Below are positions 1-13,499 of a DNA stretch of 64,000 nt, in pieces. Each line of letters starts with the position of its first letter. Positions within the stretch are counted from its first letter, which is position 1. Source of the DNA: Fasciolopsis buskii (Eukaryota; Platyhelminthes; Trematoda; Plagiorchiida; Fasciolidae); NCBI GenBank assembly GCA_008360955.1, contig LUCM01011154.1, positions 240,717 through 304,716 of the forward strand, read 5' to 3'. Made by a program: the position numbers and the translations under genes. The notes under the pieces were generated by a model that saw only the letters and a program-made list of their open reading frames with translations, had not been told where the DNA came from and made no database searches.

Positions 1-3000
1 GAGAGTATCCCCCCCACTTTGTCCCTGCCTAAGCAGCGATAACTCTGTCAATGCAGGTGGCGTCCCATGAGAATTCAGAATTTGGGATTTAGCTTTCTAT
101 CCAGATTGGGTATTTCAAAAATATTCAGAAACTGAAATTCCATCAGGCCCCACGACCGAAGTTCTGAAGATGCTATCTGCTGAGCGCGCCTAATCTTAAG
201 TCGGTCCCCTCAATTTGTTCTTAGATGAAGAATGTTGAGTGGGTGAATGCAGTCATGTGTCTGCTGCTTTAAGGGGACTCACGAAAAATCCTCGGCGGAT
301 GTTGCCTCGTCGGTTTTATTTGTATTTCAGGCAAGCTAATTGTACGTTTGGTGACCACCTGGGGCGCTACACATACTTGCACCGGGCTGAACATAGATTT
401 CGTTAAAAGCCTCCACGTTTCTTCGAGTGGCATTTCACGAGATTAAGTTCTACGACCGCCACTGTTTCTGGCGTACTTTAACCATTGGCCACCAGTATTC
501 CAGTCGCCTGAAGTAAAACCATAGCGTATAGTTGAATTAAAGGTAGATAGCGACATTCTACAATTCGATCGTGACTCTTTATCTCAATGAAATACTGTAA
601 GGTCATTCACGGCCAATGTGCACGCACGCCAGTTAGCAGAAGAGAATATGACGGACCCACTTCAGGGACCACGGTAAATGGGGTCATAGGAACATGGCTT
701 AAGCTCTCCTAAAGATAATTGCAAACATACAAAGTATATGTACTAGAAAGAGCCACTGCGAGCTCGGTGTGTGGTTTTTCGGTCAGTTGAGCTACGAGGT
801 CTTCCAGGAGTTGTGTACCTCTCGTAAGACTGCAATCAGGGTACTGGTGCACTGCCACATTTCCGTGACCTGTTGGTGAAGTAAAAGAGTAGAAAAATTA
901 TGACGCTTGACCATACGAACTGTTGACGGATTATAAGGGATTATCTGCGAGATCCGCCTGAGGTCTTTAGGGCAGTTTCCTGGGGAATTCCCGCCAATAT
1001 AGAGAAACATGATCCGTTTGACAACGATTATTCGCGGTGATATGGATACGGATCTACAGTGTGACTTTTCTCCTCTGGCAAGTGACTGTATTCGGGGCCA
1101 TTTCCTGACACTGAAGATTAATTCAGCTGTTTTCCTTTTGGTTTATCCTCTGTCACGCAGAGTGACTAATCTACGGAATGCCTTGCCAACAGGTTTGGGG
1201 GAACAGAAAGATGATGCTGGTTTTAAGCGTCGCCTTGACGAATACTCGAATTCGTTGTGGATAACAGCTTCATTTTGAGTCGAGGTAAAGGAGCTCTCTT
1301 GGATGCTTTTCCCTGCATAGTAAAATGAGAAAATGACTAAAGAAGCATGTTGTCCGTCATGAGCTCCTTAAATTTGGATACGGTTTGGGACATTAATCTT
1401 TCCCAGAAAGCCATACGAATAATAAGAAATATATATTTAAAATGTTCCCATTTAAAGTGGCGGAAAGCTGATAATCAAACACTTTATTTAAAGATATCTA
1501 CATAAATAAACCAAAAGACGATTAAAGCAGTATTTCAGCCTGAAATTTCAAGATGAATATGCGCAATCCTCAATGTGTTAAAGTTGTCATTGTATTTAGT
1601 TTGAAGTTCATCAGTTGCACTTTCACTCCCCTCTCCCCAAAGTCCAGCACCCTATTTTATTGAGAAATACATTTTCCCGCAACTGGAAACTATCTTTGCA
1701 TTAGGTAAGTGCTAACCGGGGACCACCTTGGATTAGAAATATATATATATTTTCACCCAAGTATATTTGGATTCACAAAAGAAGTGTACCTTGTAGAAAT
1801 CTTGGGGAAGTGATTACCTGGATATTCCAAGGTATCATATTGTAGCAGGACACATTTTCTATTCGAAAACGAAACAGTGATAAATACTAAATGTGTTGCG
1901 CTTGGGACACATAGTGGATTATCTTCCAGCAGTATGTGGCATAAGAAAGCAAATTTATTGGTAGTTTAGGGGAAGACGTGGTGTTACCAATAAGTAGATG
2001 GAACTTATCGCCAACGACAACAGTTTGAACTGACTGGATCATCTGAATTGAAGTGCATTCCATTAGGATAAACATCCACTGAGACGTTTATGGAAGGGAC
2101 AGATACAGTGGGGTATATGACGATGAGTTTTCCTCACCAAAAACACTCAACAGCTAATGGTGGTTTACAAAGGGTTATTAAACAAAAAACTGGAAAAGAA
2201 GCAAAATGGAACCAATAGTTAGAGATGCTCTGAAACAGAGCGAGGTGGTTGACTGTCTAGCGCATTTGTGTCCAGTTTTGATTTTGGAGGAATTTTGGCA
2301 ACTGATTCAAACTCCGTAAGACTAACGGCGGTGGCCAGTGCAATGATAGCGGCTGGTAATTTTAGTATTTTTTTGTACGACACTGGTAGGTTAGAAGAGG
2401 GAAAATAAAGTAGGGATATCAGACTGTCACACGTTGTTAGAGATGACCGGTAACTAATTGACTGTGATTACCCTCTGCCAGAATGGCAGAGGAACCTAGA
2501 GATGCTAGATATTGAAGAAGTGGAGATAAAGACAACTCCATCAAACTGGGGTGTTGGCCAATAAAATGCGAGAACAGAAGAAATATGACCTCTTTTTATG
2601 CGGGATTCCCAGGAACCGTGGAAAGTATGTGACCTGGTGACAGGTATAACACACAAGGACTAGGCAGACTGGTTAATTCGAGCAGTAGATAAATCAGTAA
2701 ATCAAGGGAACAGAATTTGTTAGAAGCAACATTACGCACACAACTAGAGTTTGGACTTATCTTGTGAAACAGAAACATGATAACGAAATCGTCAAAAACA
2801 TCAGAGGAGAGAAGCTTTTAAAAATGGAGGACACCACAATATCAGGAGTGGTGTATGGAAGATTATACTGGACGACAGATCAAACGTATAGGAGTATTTT
2901 AATGAGAAAAACATTCTCACGTTTCTTGCAAGGGGTGGACTGACCAAATAAAAAACAACTATCGCTTATCTGGCATCACTTATTGTGAATAATTTAGAGG

Positions 3001-6000
3001 AAAGGAAAGGTGTTGAAGGTGTTAGAAGTAAGTAAATCTGAAGGTTTGTATGGAACTCATCCAGCTGTTGGGAAACCAATATCCACCACAGAAAATATGC
3101 ATGTATACCGGGCTTCCATAAAAATGGCCGTCATCAGGTTAGAAGAATGCTCTTGTGCTGATTGTTCATAGTCAGGGACCACGCTGATGGACACAAGATT
3201 GTCGACCTGCGAGTGTGCCTACATGGCACTTGTCTTCAATGGTTTGCGACAGAAAATACTGGCCACTGTCTAACAGAATGCCTGTTTCGCCCTAAAGTTT
3301 GGGTTGGGTTTTCGGGGGTTAGGTCACGTCACACGAAATTATTAGGCTCCTCAATAGAGGGATAAACGATAGAAAAGTTGGGGACCGTCAATTCGCAATA
3401 TTTCCAGGGGTAACAAAGTAAAACTAGGGGAATATCAGGATAGCAATAAGGATTATTAAATCCAAATAGTGCCTGCATTTGTTCAAAACGGTATTGAGCA
3501 ATACTAAATCTCTTAAACTGGTGGTTCAACCACTTCAAAATGAAAAGGGAGAAGCACATTTGTTAAAACTTTGGTAGGAAAAAATCTCCAAGAAGAGTCG
3601 AAATGGAACTACATATTGCAAATCACAGTTGTAATCTTTATGCCTGCGCCCAAGTACACCCTAAAAGCTTGGTTAGCAGCCTTTGCTTTTATGCTGTAAA
3701 AAGTGAACAGAATTAAACCGACCGTGAAGAAGCCATGCTCATTATTAAAATATATCACACGCAAATGTCAGCAAAAGTATGATAGCAAATAAGACAAAAA
3801 TGTCAGTGTTACGCGACCTTGGTGCAGCTTATCAGACCTAAAGTAAGTTTCAGTTCGGTTTAAAGAGAATATCATTTGCAATCCGGCAGTGTACAACTAA
3901 AATAAGAGAATCATCCAGGTGAAATGAAGGAAAAATGAAAACTCTTTCTGTCCCGATCTCCGAAAAAGTTAGGTCTCAGGGGGCCTAACTTGGTAGCCCG
4001 CTGTTTGCAAGCACAAAGCATGCTTAAATTTGAGTCGGGGCTAACTTTATCTCACCCGCGGTATGAATCTATTTTATGGGTCACGGCAATCACTGTCGTG
4101 GTGAATCGCATATGTAGGGAGTTCCATCTAAACACTAGCTTATCCTCGAAAGGTAGCAAAATGGTCATCAGTATAGATTGCGCCTCCTTGTTTTGATTCC
4201 ATACCACATTGCTCATCAGCTGGGGTCCCGTCAGAAATATCTCGCGACCAGGAAAAGGTAGGTCTTTTATTGCTCTGGGTGGTTCTACTATTACTTTGGT
4301 TTACGCAGGGCATTTGAGCCAATGATTCCCTGTCTACCATTTTGTGAACTTATAGACTTCGATATGGACTGGAAGACATAAACGAATGACTGATGTTTGA
4401 GTATTCGAGTATTTTGTTGGAACCCAGCTTGGGGTTTCGGGGGATCTTTATCGGTACTGAGATAATTTTTGACGTGCTTTGATGAAGGCGTGAGAAGCAT
4501 ATACCAATTATTGATCTTGTGGCTATTAGCTGAGCGCTGAGGAAACTCATTAAACTCCAATAATAAACAGGGTTAAACCCAACTCCGCCGCACCAATGTA
4601 GACAAGTAGCGGTGAAACATCCAAAAGAGGACAGAATGAAAACAGTTGGAGAATCGCAGAACTGGGTGGAAAAGCTTTCGGACAAACCCTATACATATAA
4701 GCCAATATGTGTTGACGGCAAGGTACTATGGCTTGAACGCGGCTTAGATTCTACGGGAAGCTCATGGATGAACTCATTGAGTCCGTGTTAATTACCTTAC
4801 GATGAGCACCCATACGATGACTGAAACGGAATCGGGTTATTTTGCTCGTAATCTAGTTGGATGAAGGACGAAAACGATGAGGCAGAAAGTGAAAGAAACA
4901 TACTTGCCAGTTCTTCTATCTTCCAGCTCCATGTCTTCGATGATTCATTGGAGTTTATGATAATGATGTGGGTTTGGTGCTACTCAGTTGCCCAAACTGA
5001 AGTAGAGGATTGACTTAGGGGGCTATATCTAAACCACTGACCAAATGGTCTAGGCCACGAGGCAACAGAACTATCTGAGGGTCATTTAGTCCATCTGGGA
5101 CCAGTAACTGATTTTGCGCTCATACGTTCTTCGGACGGGGCTGGACATCCTGGGTAACCAATACACCTCTTCACCACAGATGCCGGGGAAAATACAGCAG
5201 TACGCTTCGTGCTCCACCCGTAGGTGGTTTGGAATCGGAGTTTGACCATCGCCCCTAGACAGATTCCTGGAGATCAATCAACCCGGTGGGGGGCGCGAAA
5301 CACTAGCCTTCGTTCTCGCACTTTGATGAAAACAGTTCCACCATGAAGGAACAGTGAAGCGTCTTAAATAACTGATTCAGTGAGCCTACTGTGGGTGGCT
5401 TGATGATTACCGAACCATGTTAGTCAAGCTAATCGAGCAAGTCTAAGACCACAGACTGGAAAATTAACGAGATGTTGCTGATGCGTGAACCAAATAACAA
5501 CTGCTTCTTTGGGTGTACATATGAGTTTGCGTGACTGCACCAGACCGGTGTTAAGGCAGATGTGAGTTTGACGACCGGCTGTATCCGAAGTGACTCTGCA
5601 CCTAGGTGGCTCACTTGTCTTATACTTTCAAGTAATGCTGTCGTCGGCCACAGTGAACCCAATGCAGCAGGTTTCAAACCGGCTTCATTTTTATTCCCCT
5701 GTACTTCTAATGTTCCATTTTAAAGACCTCCGCTATCACTCACCCAGATTTTTTACCAACTTAAGTTTGGCCTTCAAAGGCCGCACATTGGGTGTGATTT
5801 TTAAAAATCGTGCTCACTCTTACCTAGTGGAGGGTACATATGAAACTGTGACATTGCTCTTCCTTTCTGGTTAAAAATATGACCATCAAGGTGCATATCG
5901 ATTTCAAGATTTGATGTCTTCGATGTGTTTTTCGTGAATCAACTCTTAGAAAGCATTGTTCAGCAATCAAAACTTTCCTATCCAGCAAACAGTCAACAAA

Positions 6001-9000
6001 AGCCACCTTTTTCATTTTGACCAACCTTTCTGCCTTTTCTGCAGACTTTTGCTTACCGGCTTCTGAAACATCTAAGTGTACAAGTGTGTTAGGACTACCT
6101 GCATTAAACAAATATAATCAGATAGTGCTTGTACTGGTCTTCTTAGCGAAAAGTTTTGAGTGATTTATTTGATCAATCTACTCAATAAGGCGAGGTTTTT
6201 TGGTTCAAACGTCTATTTCCAACTATTATTTTCAGTTTCTGATTTAGAATGCCAAGATATGCTGTAAGCTACATCCAATCACGTAAAACCAACTGAACGT
6301 CCTATGTGCTGCATTCCAATCACTCCAAAAAGTGTGTAAAATCTCGCAAAATTCCTTTCGGGATGGTGTTTCTATTTCATGGTTTAAGTTGGAGATTTCT
6401 GATTATTCCCATGGGGCTTTTATCACTAGCCTTGCCACTAGGGTCACAAGGGTTTTGAAGTCAATCTAAGTAATGTCGTTAGTGCATATTCTCAGTTAAC
6501 AATGATCTATATTCATGGAGGAAACAGTTTAAAAACCACTAGAATTGTGTTCATGCACAGACTAAGTTAATGTTTATTTGTACCAACGAATCCGATGAAC
6601 TAAAGCAGTTTTAACCACATCGGGATTCAACGTTGCGGCTGTGATGTCAATCATGGAATGCTCTATACTACCAAAGACTAATTCGAAATTGTGGATGGAG
6701 AAGTTAAGTGGTATATGCGTCATTAGCAGACGCCCAAATTCTAAAGCAACAGAAAATAAAACGACAATGTCTACAAAAATATTAAATTCACTATGGACCG
6801 GTAGAAGGACAGGAAGCTTGCAATTATGGACATATTGGTAAGCAGGAATACTAACAAGACACTAGAGATATCGGGGTATTGAAAATCGGCGAACCAAATC
6901 TAATCATCAAAGAAACACTGGAAGATTTATAAGAAGTCACAAACCCCGTCTCAGCTGGGGAGAGCCACTGTTCACAGCAGCATAAAAAATTGGGAACATG
7001 AAAAGAATATCTAGGTAGACTTACCTAAAGAATTGCATAGGAAATAATCAGAAATACGAACCCAAGAGCAAAATCACTCAAGACTATTTTAGCATACACC
7101 AAAAACATATCTGCACGCAACTTCAGATTAGTTCAACCCCAAGGCGTTACGGTTCAAAGATCATCCAAATTCAAGAAAGGTATAATATGAAGATTGAAAA
7201 GCAACTGCGATAAAAGCCACATCCGTAAAACCGACAGGAAAGTGGCCACTTAAACGCACGGACATAAACTAGCTTTAAAGTGATAATCCACTCTCTTAGT
7301 TTAGAATAATCAAGAATGACGAGTGTTTGACCCGGATTGGGTTAGAATTCTGACTTAAGCAGACACGGGCCAAATAAAAAGATCTTGAAAGTTCCGTACT
7401 CTTCAAATAATTGTTATTAGAAATTAAAAAAGAATATCGGAGTATTAAAAATTCTACTGCGTACAATTAGACTACATTAGCGACTTCTGTCAAATTAAAC
7501 TTGCTGTTCTACTTGTATGACTGTAGTGCAGCCTGTCCAAATTAAACTACATGGGTGTAATTGAAGCAAGTCACTGGTTAATTTGGGTCAGAATAATAGA
7601 TCAAAGCTCGTTACTCGGATTAGGGCGGCAAAACTGCCGCAGTACACCTGTGTTCATAAGGTATCAAAAAATCTGCTGTTTGTCTGGGCGATTAGTCACA
7701 GGATAGACAGAGTAGATTTGAATGACCACATTTCTAAGGGCTACCAAAAAGTAAAAAACTTTCAGTAAGTACAGTCGTAAGCCATACATAGTCCTAGTTG
7801 CGGTTGCTCTCTCGCAGTGCTGAATAACAATGGAAAAAGTCATGACTCTAGAGAAGTAGAAGCATTTCAGATGCATCAAGGCTAACGATTGCATTATTTA
7901 ATAGTATCGTTTAAAGTCTCTAACCCTCCCACAGACCCCAACCTGGCAGTCCAAACTGACCTAATGGAGACAACCCACTAATTAAGGTTTTCACACCTTT
8001 TCAAAACGTCTTGGACTGATCACCTTGACCTATCTTCCAAACATTATCAGTCCCGTAGGAAAGCGCATATCGAGGGGGTCGATCATCGGTCATGCGTAAC
8101 ATATCGGGAACATTAATCTATCCAAATCCAACCTATGACCACCAGTTGTGGGTGGTAGAGCGCAGATGGCTGTAACCCGGCTCGCTTCCACTCCTGGCCT
8201 ATCTAGACCTTAGGTGGTTCTATGCCGTTCAGTTTCAGGGTCGAGGTTACTGGTCCCACCATTCCCGTGTAGTGGACCCCAGCGGCTGTATAACATGCCC
8301 CTTGCGCCACACTCCTGCTCGTAGCGTGACAAAAAATGCAGTGTCTGTTTGATCTATCAAATTCTCTGGACTAATGTCCCACCTCACACTTCTGAGTTAT
8401 TAACAACATTCTCCTTCCATGTTCCACTAATGCTACAAAGAAAAGCTTGTCCGGAAACTGACAGCACAAACACCTTTTTTGTGAAGCAGTCATTTTTTCC
8501 GAACCTCATATAGGGGCCAAACCTACTGCTGCTGCGTAAACTCGACCTTTGGTTGATAACCGTATCATGCCAGCGCCACAAGTGGCTCAAATTGGTGAAC
8601 GTCAATCGAGCCTTTCGTATAAGCGAAGATAACCAATAAGATATATTGAATAACTGAACCTATCTAATTCCCCAAATGTTTCCATGAAGCAGTGAGATTC
8701 AATTTCGGGTTCACACTCAGAAGCACAACGTTACTAGTATAACCTAAATAGAAATATCGTTTGCGGAAATACCAATGCTTCTATTCTCCTATGGGAATAG
8801 CGATACCTCCAAAGTCTTTCCTGTTAGCTGAACAGGAAGGGCGGGCATCTCTCCCCGTGTTAAACCCGGGTGAAGGATCGGCATAAACAAAAACTCCGCT
8901 TTGGTTGTTTAAGTACAACAATTAAAGGAGAGTCATGAGTTACCCTGGCACACCCTCCAATGGAAGATATCGCCGCGGAATCGTTCAATGAACTGAGTCG

Positions 9001-10500
9001 AATGCTTCCCTCGGATCAAAAAGACAGCGATTATGGACCTACAGATTTACCGCAGAGTGACAATATGGTCATTGAAATCGCGATAGGGTGAGAATCCGGC
9101 GTGATCCCCATTTGTACGTCATTTGCAAATACTAGATAATACGTAGAAAATAATCCCCGAGAGCAGTTTGGGTGCAATTCCTTTGTGAATTTTGCGGTAG
9201 GATCTACGGTCTTCTTCATAAATCGGCAAAATCATCGGTTTACAGTGATCCTTCGGATTCCACTCATTTTTCCAAATAGGCCTAGGGATTTTGCTAACGA
9301 CTACTAAACCTCGCCACCGTTCTCAAAAAGGACTGAGATAGCCCATTTGGTCAAAAAGTCGTGTCTTTAAAAAACCCATCTCCTGGATAAAGTCCATTTC
9401 TGATAGAGAACCGATGTCTACTGGTATTTTTCAACCGTGGACATAAGTTGAGGGCTCCCTCAGCGGCTCCATCAATCGCTGTGTTCAGTGCTTCTGACAC
9501 TGAGCAGTCGGATTCCCTGATCACCTCATTCACACCCGATTTTCGTGCATCAGTACCCTTAAGCTACAAGTAAAGGTTGTATTCATTACTGATGACCGCA
9601 CCCTTTTCCACTTTTTTGCATTCCCTGTCCAACAACGCTCGCTGTCCTTTCTCACGTCAAAATTGGACGACGGTCCCACGTATAAATCAGTCCTGATTCT
9701 AGTCGTGTTCATTGGGCACTGAATGAATTTCTTTGTGTCTTTATCTTAACTCCATTTTCAATAGACGCAGCCTTGAAACTACCTGTGGTGTTTCACTGGG
9801 GACTATTTTTCTTCCATTCCCAGGACTAACTGGTGGCCATCTTGTGGATTAGAAAAAAAATACTAAAGTTTAACTTGATCCAATACTACGATATTCTAGT
9901 GGTATGAAAAATAAGTCAATAATCGAGCCAGTGGAAATCGCGTTCACTCATGGTTGTGACTTGTAATCTATGGTCACCGGGTGGGTGCTCCATTGTCCAT
10001 TTTTATTGTCATCATTTAGGATTTTGTCCTTCGAGGAACTCAATTCCACGAATAGAAAAATCTCCATGTTTCCTACCCGAATGATTTCGGCGAAAACACA
10101 ACGAGATCATTTCGAAATCTCTAGTGAACTGAGTGACACAAAGCCAAGCGGAGTGCCCTGAAAAGTAAGCATTCAACGGCAGTTTATCGTCAGTATCTAA
10201 CCAAAAAACACCACTTCATTAGATTACTTCAACCTATTATCAGTTTCCATTTAAAGAAAAAAGCGGCTCCTTAGCATTTTCGGAAAGTAACGAAAACGAA
10301 CACATGCTCTGGCCCATAAGTGTAACAACCGAAAGAACATTTTAAAATATTTCCAGGAAGATTGGGAATAGCGACCAGGAGAATTTCAAGTCCGGGACCA
10401 CTTATTTCATATGGGAAATGGCCTCGGAGGCATTTCTGTGACCAAATTGTCCGCTTTATTTTACAGCAACTGGTGAACTGATGTCAATCTAAAGAAACTA
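1..10500. other. No gene recognised (intergenic or unknown intron)
   Basis: Open frames here are short and low in similarity to anything I know. I see no convincing splice-linked coding pieces, tRNA or rRNA. A short AT run is at 1738-1753. A somewhat GC-richer block at about 8120-8330 looks like a dispersed repeat but cannot be classified. Minus-strand 5824-6111 is open for 95 codons with an Ala/Glu/Lys-rich stretch, but I do not recognise it. Confidence 0.5.
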
Positions 10501-10509
10501 GCCCGAAAA

Positions 10510-10760
10510 CGATCGATTTTCTCCGAAGGTTCTATGCCACTACATTCTCTAGAGAGGACACTGTTCCTCCTGTGCCAGCGGTTTTTCCTCCTGAATCCAG
10601 GAATGTTTCAAAGTTGGCCGGTGCATCGCTTACATTATCGGTTATTCGTCCACCAAATTCCTATTCAGAGATGTCTAAATCCTATTTATTTCAGGCAAAT
10701 TATAATTATCAGAGATTCCAAAGGCTCCATTCGTGGCGGCTGCTTCTGTAGTTGCAGCCG
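10510..10760 (+). mobile_element. Possible CR1-like LINE fragment (RT fingers region)
   Basis: In the frame that reads RFYATTFSREDTVPPVPAVF, the sequence resembles the segment just before the reverse-transcriptase palm in CR1-like LINEs, where a Phe-x-Ser/Thr-x-Phe-x-x-Glu motif precedes a Pro-rich loop. A second, overlapping frame is open for 109 codons but looks non-coding. No RT catalytic motif follows, and an AT microsatellite starts at 10863. The call is weak and by pattern only. Confidence 0.25.
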
Positions 10761-10862
10761 GAAAGGCGCACACGAATATTGGGTTTACAGATATCTTAAG
10801 TCTTTGGCTCTAAATAGGTCCAGTGAAAATTACATCCTTCCTCATAAAACAGAAGAAATATG

Positions 10863-10878
10863 ATATATATATATATAT
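10863..10878. repeat. (AT)n microsatellite
   Basis: A short perfect AT dinucleotide run is visible just after a stop codon. Similar runs occur at 25686-25733, 42441-42465 and 53028-53082. Confidence 0.9.
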
Positions 10879-10879
10879 T

Positions 10880-13450
10880 TCCTACAAGATTCTAGTTACT
10901 CACAACACCCACTAACTTGACAACCATATGATCCAAAAGAAGACCATATGGTTTTAGTCACGTAAATTAGTTTGTTTGGGATCATATTGAAAGCAAGTCG
11001 GAAAGTAAGAGTTTTGGAAGTCATCGCAGTCTTAACAAGGTAATACCAAAAGACAGTTTAGAATTGGATGAAACAATCTGGTAAGATCGATTTCATTCGA
11101 GATAATGCTTAACTCTGTACTTCTTGCAAACTTTACCTTCAGGAGATAGTGTTTGTAACTGCCAGCCGAAATGCCTGCTGTAGCGTTATTCACTACCATT
11201 GGAGAAGTGCAGAACATTTTCCAAGCTCGATTACTAGCCAAATGTAAAATGTGTACATTTCGATTTTTCTCCCGATAGGCATCCTTTCTTTCTGAAGGTT
11301 CTGGGACCGAAATCCAGTGGACCAAACCATATCTTCAACTGCTCGCTGAAATACTATGCATGGAAAATACGTCGGGATTATTTTGTCCTTGCTCATTGCT
11401 GGAGTTTTGATCGCTATAACCATTAGTCTGTCTCTTGTTATGTACAGTATATTCGCGAGCAAGTACATGAAAGGCGAATAAATTGAAACGAGCAATTTGA
11501 CTTGGAATTCGTGGGTAGCATTACGAAATAGGCATATGCAGCAAAAAGTCGTTGTTGAGTAAGTTTATTTTTACTCACTATAAATATTGTTAGTCTTTTG
11601 ATTTCACCGTGACGTAAAAAAGATTGCATGCGACTTGCTGATATGAAGGTGGAACTGCTTAAATATACTTCTACGGCTCCAAAACTGATATGCTATCATG
11701 TCATATCCATTGCAAACGATTTTTATGATGATTTTATAAAATGGACTGTGTCCAGATTTCTTCCAGACAATGTACCAGAAGACGCGATCCAGAAACAGCA
11801 CATCTAGGGGCTTAAGAGACAAGTGCACTTGACTATCAAGGAAGCGAAATGCTACACACCAAACTAGTAGTTTGCAGAAATTGCAATTATCTGAGTGTAC
11901 TTTTTTTATTACGCGCTTGATTCATGAGTGCGATAGAAAAGAACAGGTCCCATAGACACTGGGATCCATTGCAAACGGAAGGATAGAAGAAGCGATAATT
12001 ATAACAAAATCTGGCGTTACACAGAACCATATGAGACTCCAATAGGTTGGGTGTGGTGAGGCACTTTATCATAGTACAGCAGAGTCAATATATTTTCAAT
12101 TTTGCCGAAGTCTATAGTCAGCTCAAAATGCGTAAAAACAACGACAATTCAGTGTTGTTTGAGAGTCGAGTTAGCGAATTCGAGGTTCAGTAACCAGTGA
12201 CAATGGTGGTATGCGTCAAATTTGAACATATTGAAGTTCAATCTATTTCTTCAGATTTTTCTAAGACTTGGTGGAAAGTTAAACTCAAGGCAACAAATCT
12301 AAGTTACTCCTAACCACACTATTTTCTGTAAATTGAGTAATATGCCATAAACCGGGCGCGAGACAAAGCTGTTAAACTCTAGAATGGTTCATAAACTACC
12401 AGAAACTAATATTCCCAACCATATTTGATGATCAATACTGTCCAACGAATCCATCCCATAAGTCTGCTCGCTTCTCTTTAATTTTATCCCAACAGATCCA
12501 TAAAGTGCAATTTGACTTTATCTTAAGCACGAAAAAGCTGGATTGAATTCACTGATTTGCGAAACGCTGAGTTTCTCTTAATAGCAGAGCAAGGAGAACA
12601 TGCACAGATAAAACGACAAGGTGCCCACACGGAGTGAAGCGCATCTGAAGAATTATTTTTAAAACTTATTGTGCTACTGACTGAAGTGAAGTCTCTCTGC
12701 AAAGCTTGCAAGCATCTTTCATCAATCAAGTTCTAGACAATGAAATCCAAGAGCAACCATTAATCCTCACCCAAACCAGCAGCCTTTGTTCGGTACATTT
12801 GCGAATCCTAAAGAGAGGTGAACACAATCCACTTATACCTTACATACCTCCTGCAATTCGAGTCTCAACGTCTCGCACCACATCTACTGCCGATAAACTA
12901 GAACTAGGAATGCAAGCCGCAATTCAAAAACGGTCCTCTGTAAAGCAGAATAATAATATTTTCGCTGTGTATCTCTAATGCATCGAACTAGCGGAAATTT
13001 TACAAACCGAGATTATAACCTTCGTAATCCAAGCTATTCATCCCTGCAACCAGAGATCTACATGCTACTTCCTATGCAAACATTATCAGATGCTGCTGCG
13101 TAGTGTGGACGTTAACTCACACATGATATCCAGGTTCTGCTGGAATTAATACGCTGGCTTGCTTATATTTCTTGGCAGTACCATCTATTTGCCCATTTTA
13201 GGAGAGAATTCGATGCCATGCGCCTCCTTGCAGTTGCTAGTGAAAACTTGAAACACTACTTGTGTTTTGTTCACTTCAACACTAAAGCTTAGACCCCGAT
13301 GAAAAGCTCGCATTCTGATGATGTCGAAGTTGATTATTTCTTCACCATCGTTCGGTGTTAAAACAGGAGCATAAGCCCCATTAACTGTTGCCTTCTTCGT
13401 ATTTAAGCATTGCTACAAAATAAGCGAATGTCCAAGGTGGATAAGGAATG
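10880..13450. other. No gene recognised
   Basis: AT-rich sequence with frames of at most about 100 codons on either strand. None resembles a known domain. Nothing marks it as the 3' flank of a gene or as a specific transposon. Confidence 0.5.
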
Positions 13451-13499
13451 AACTTAGAGTAGCGGGAAAGGGAAAGAACACATTAGTAACCAACACATT

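Noticed and set aside
5824..6111. A 95-codon minus-strand frame considered as an exon
   Set aside because: No recognisable domain, no supporting neighbouring exon, and composition alone is not enough.
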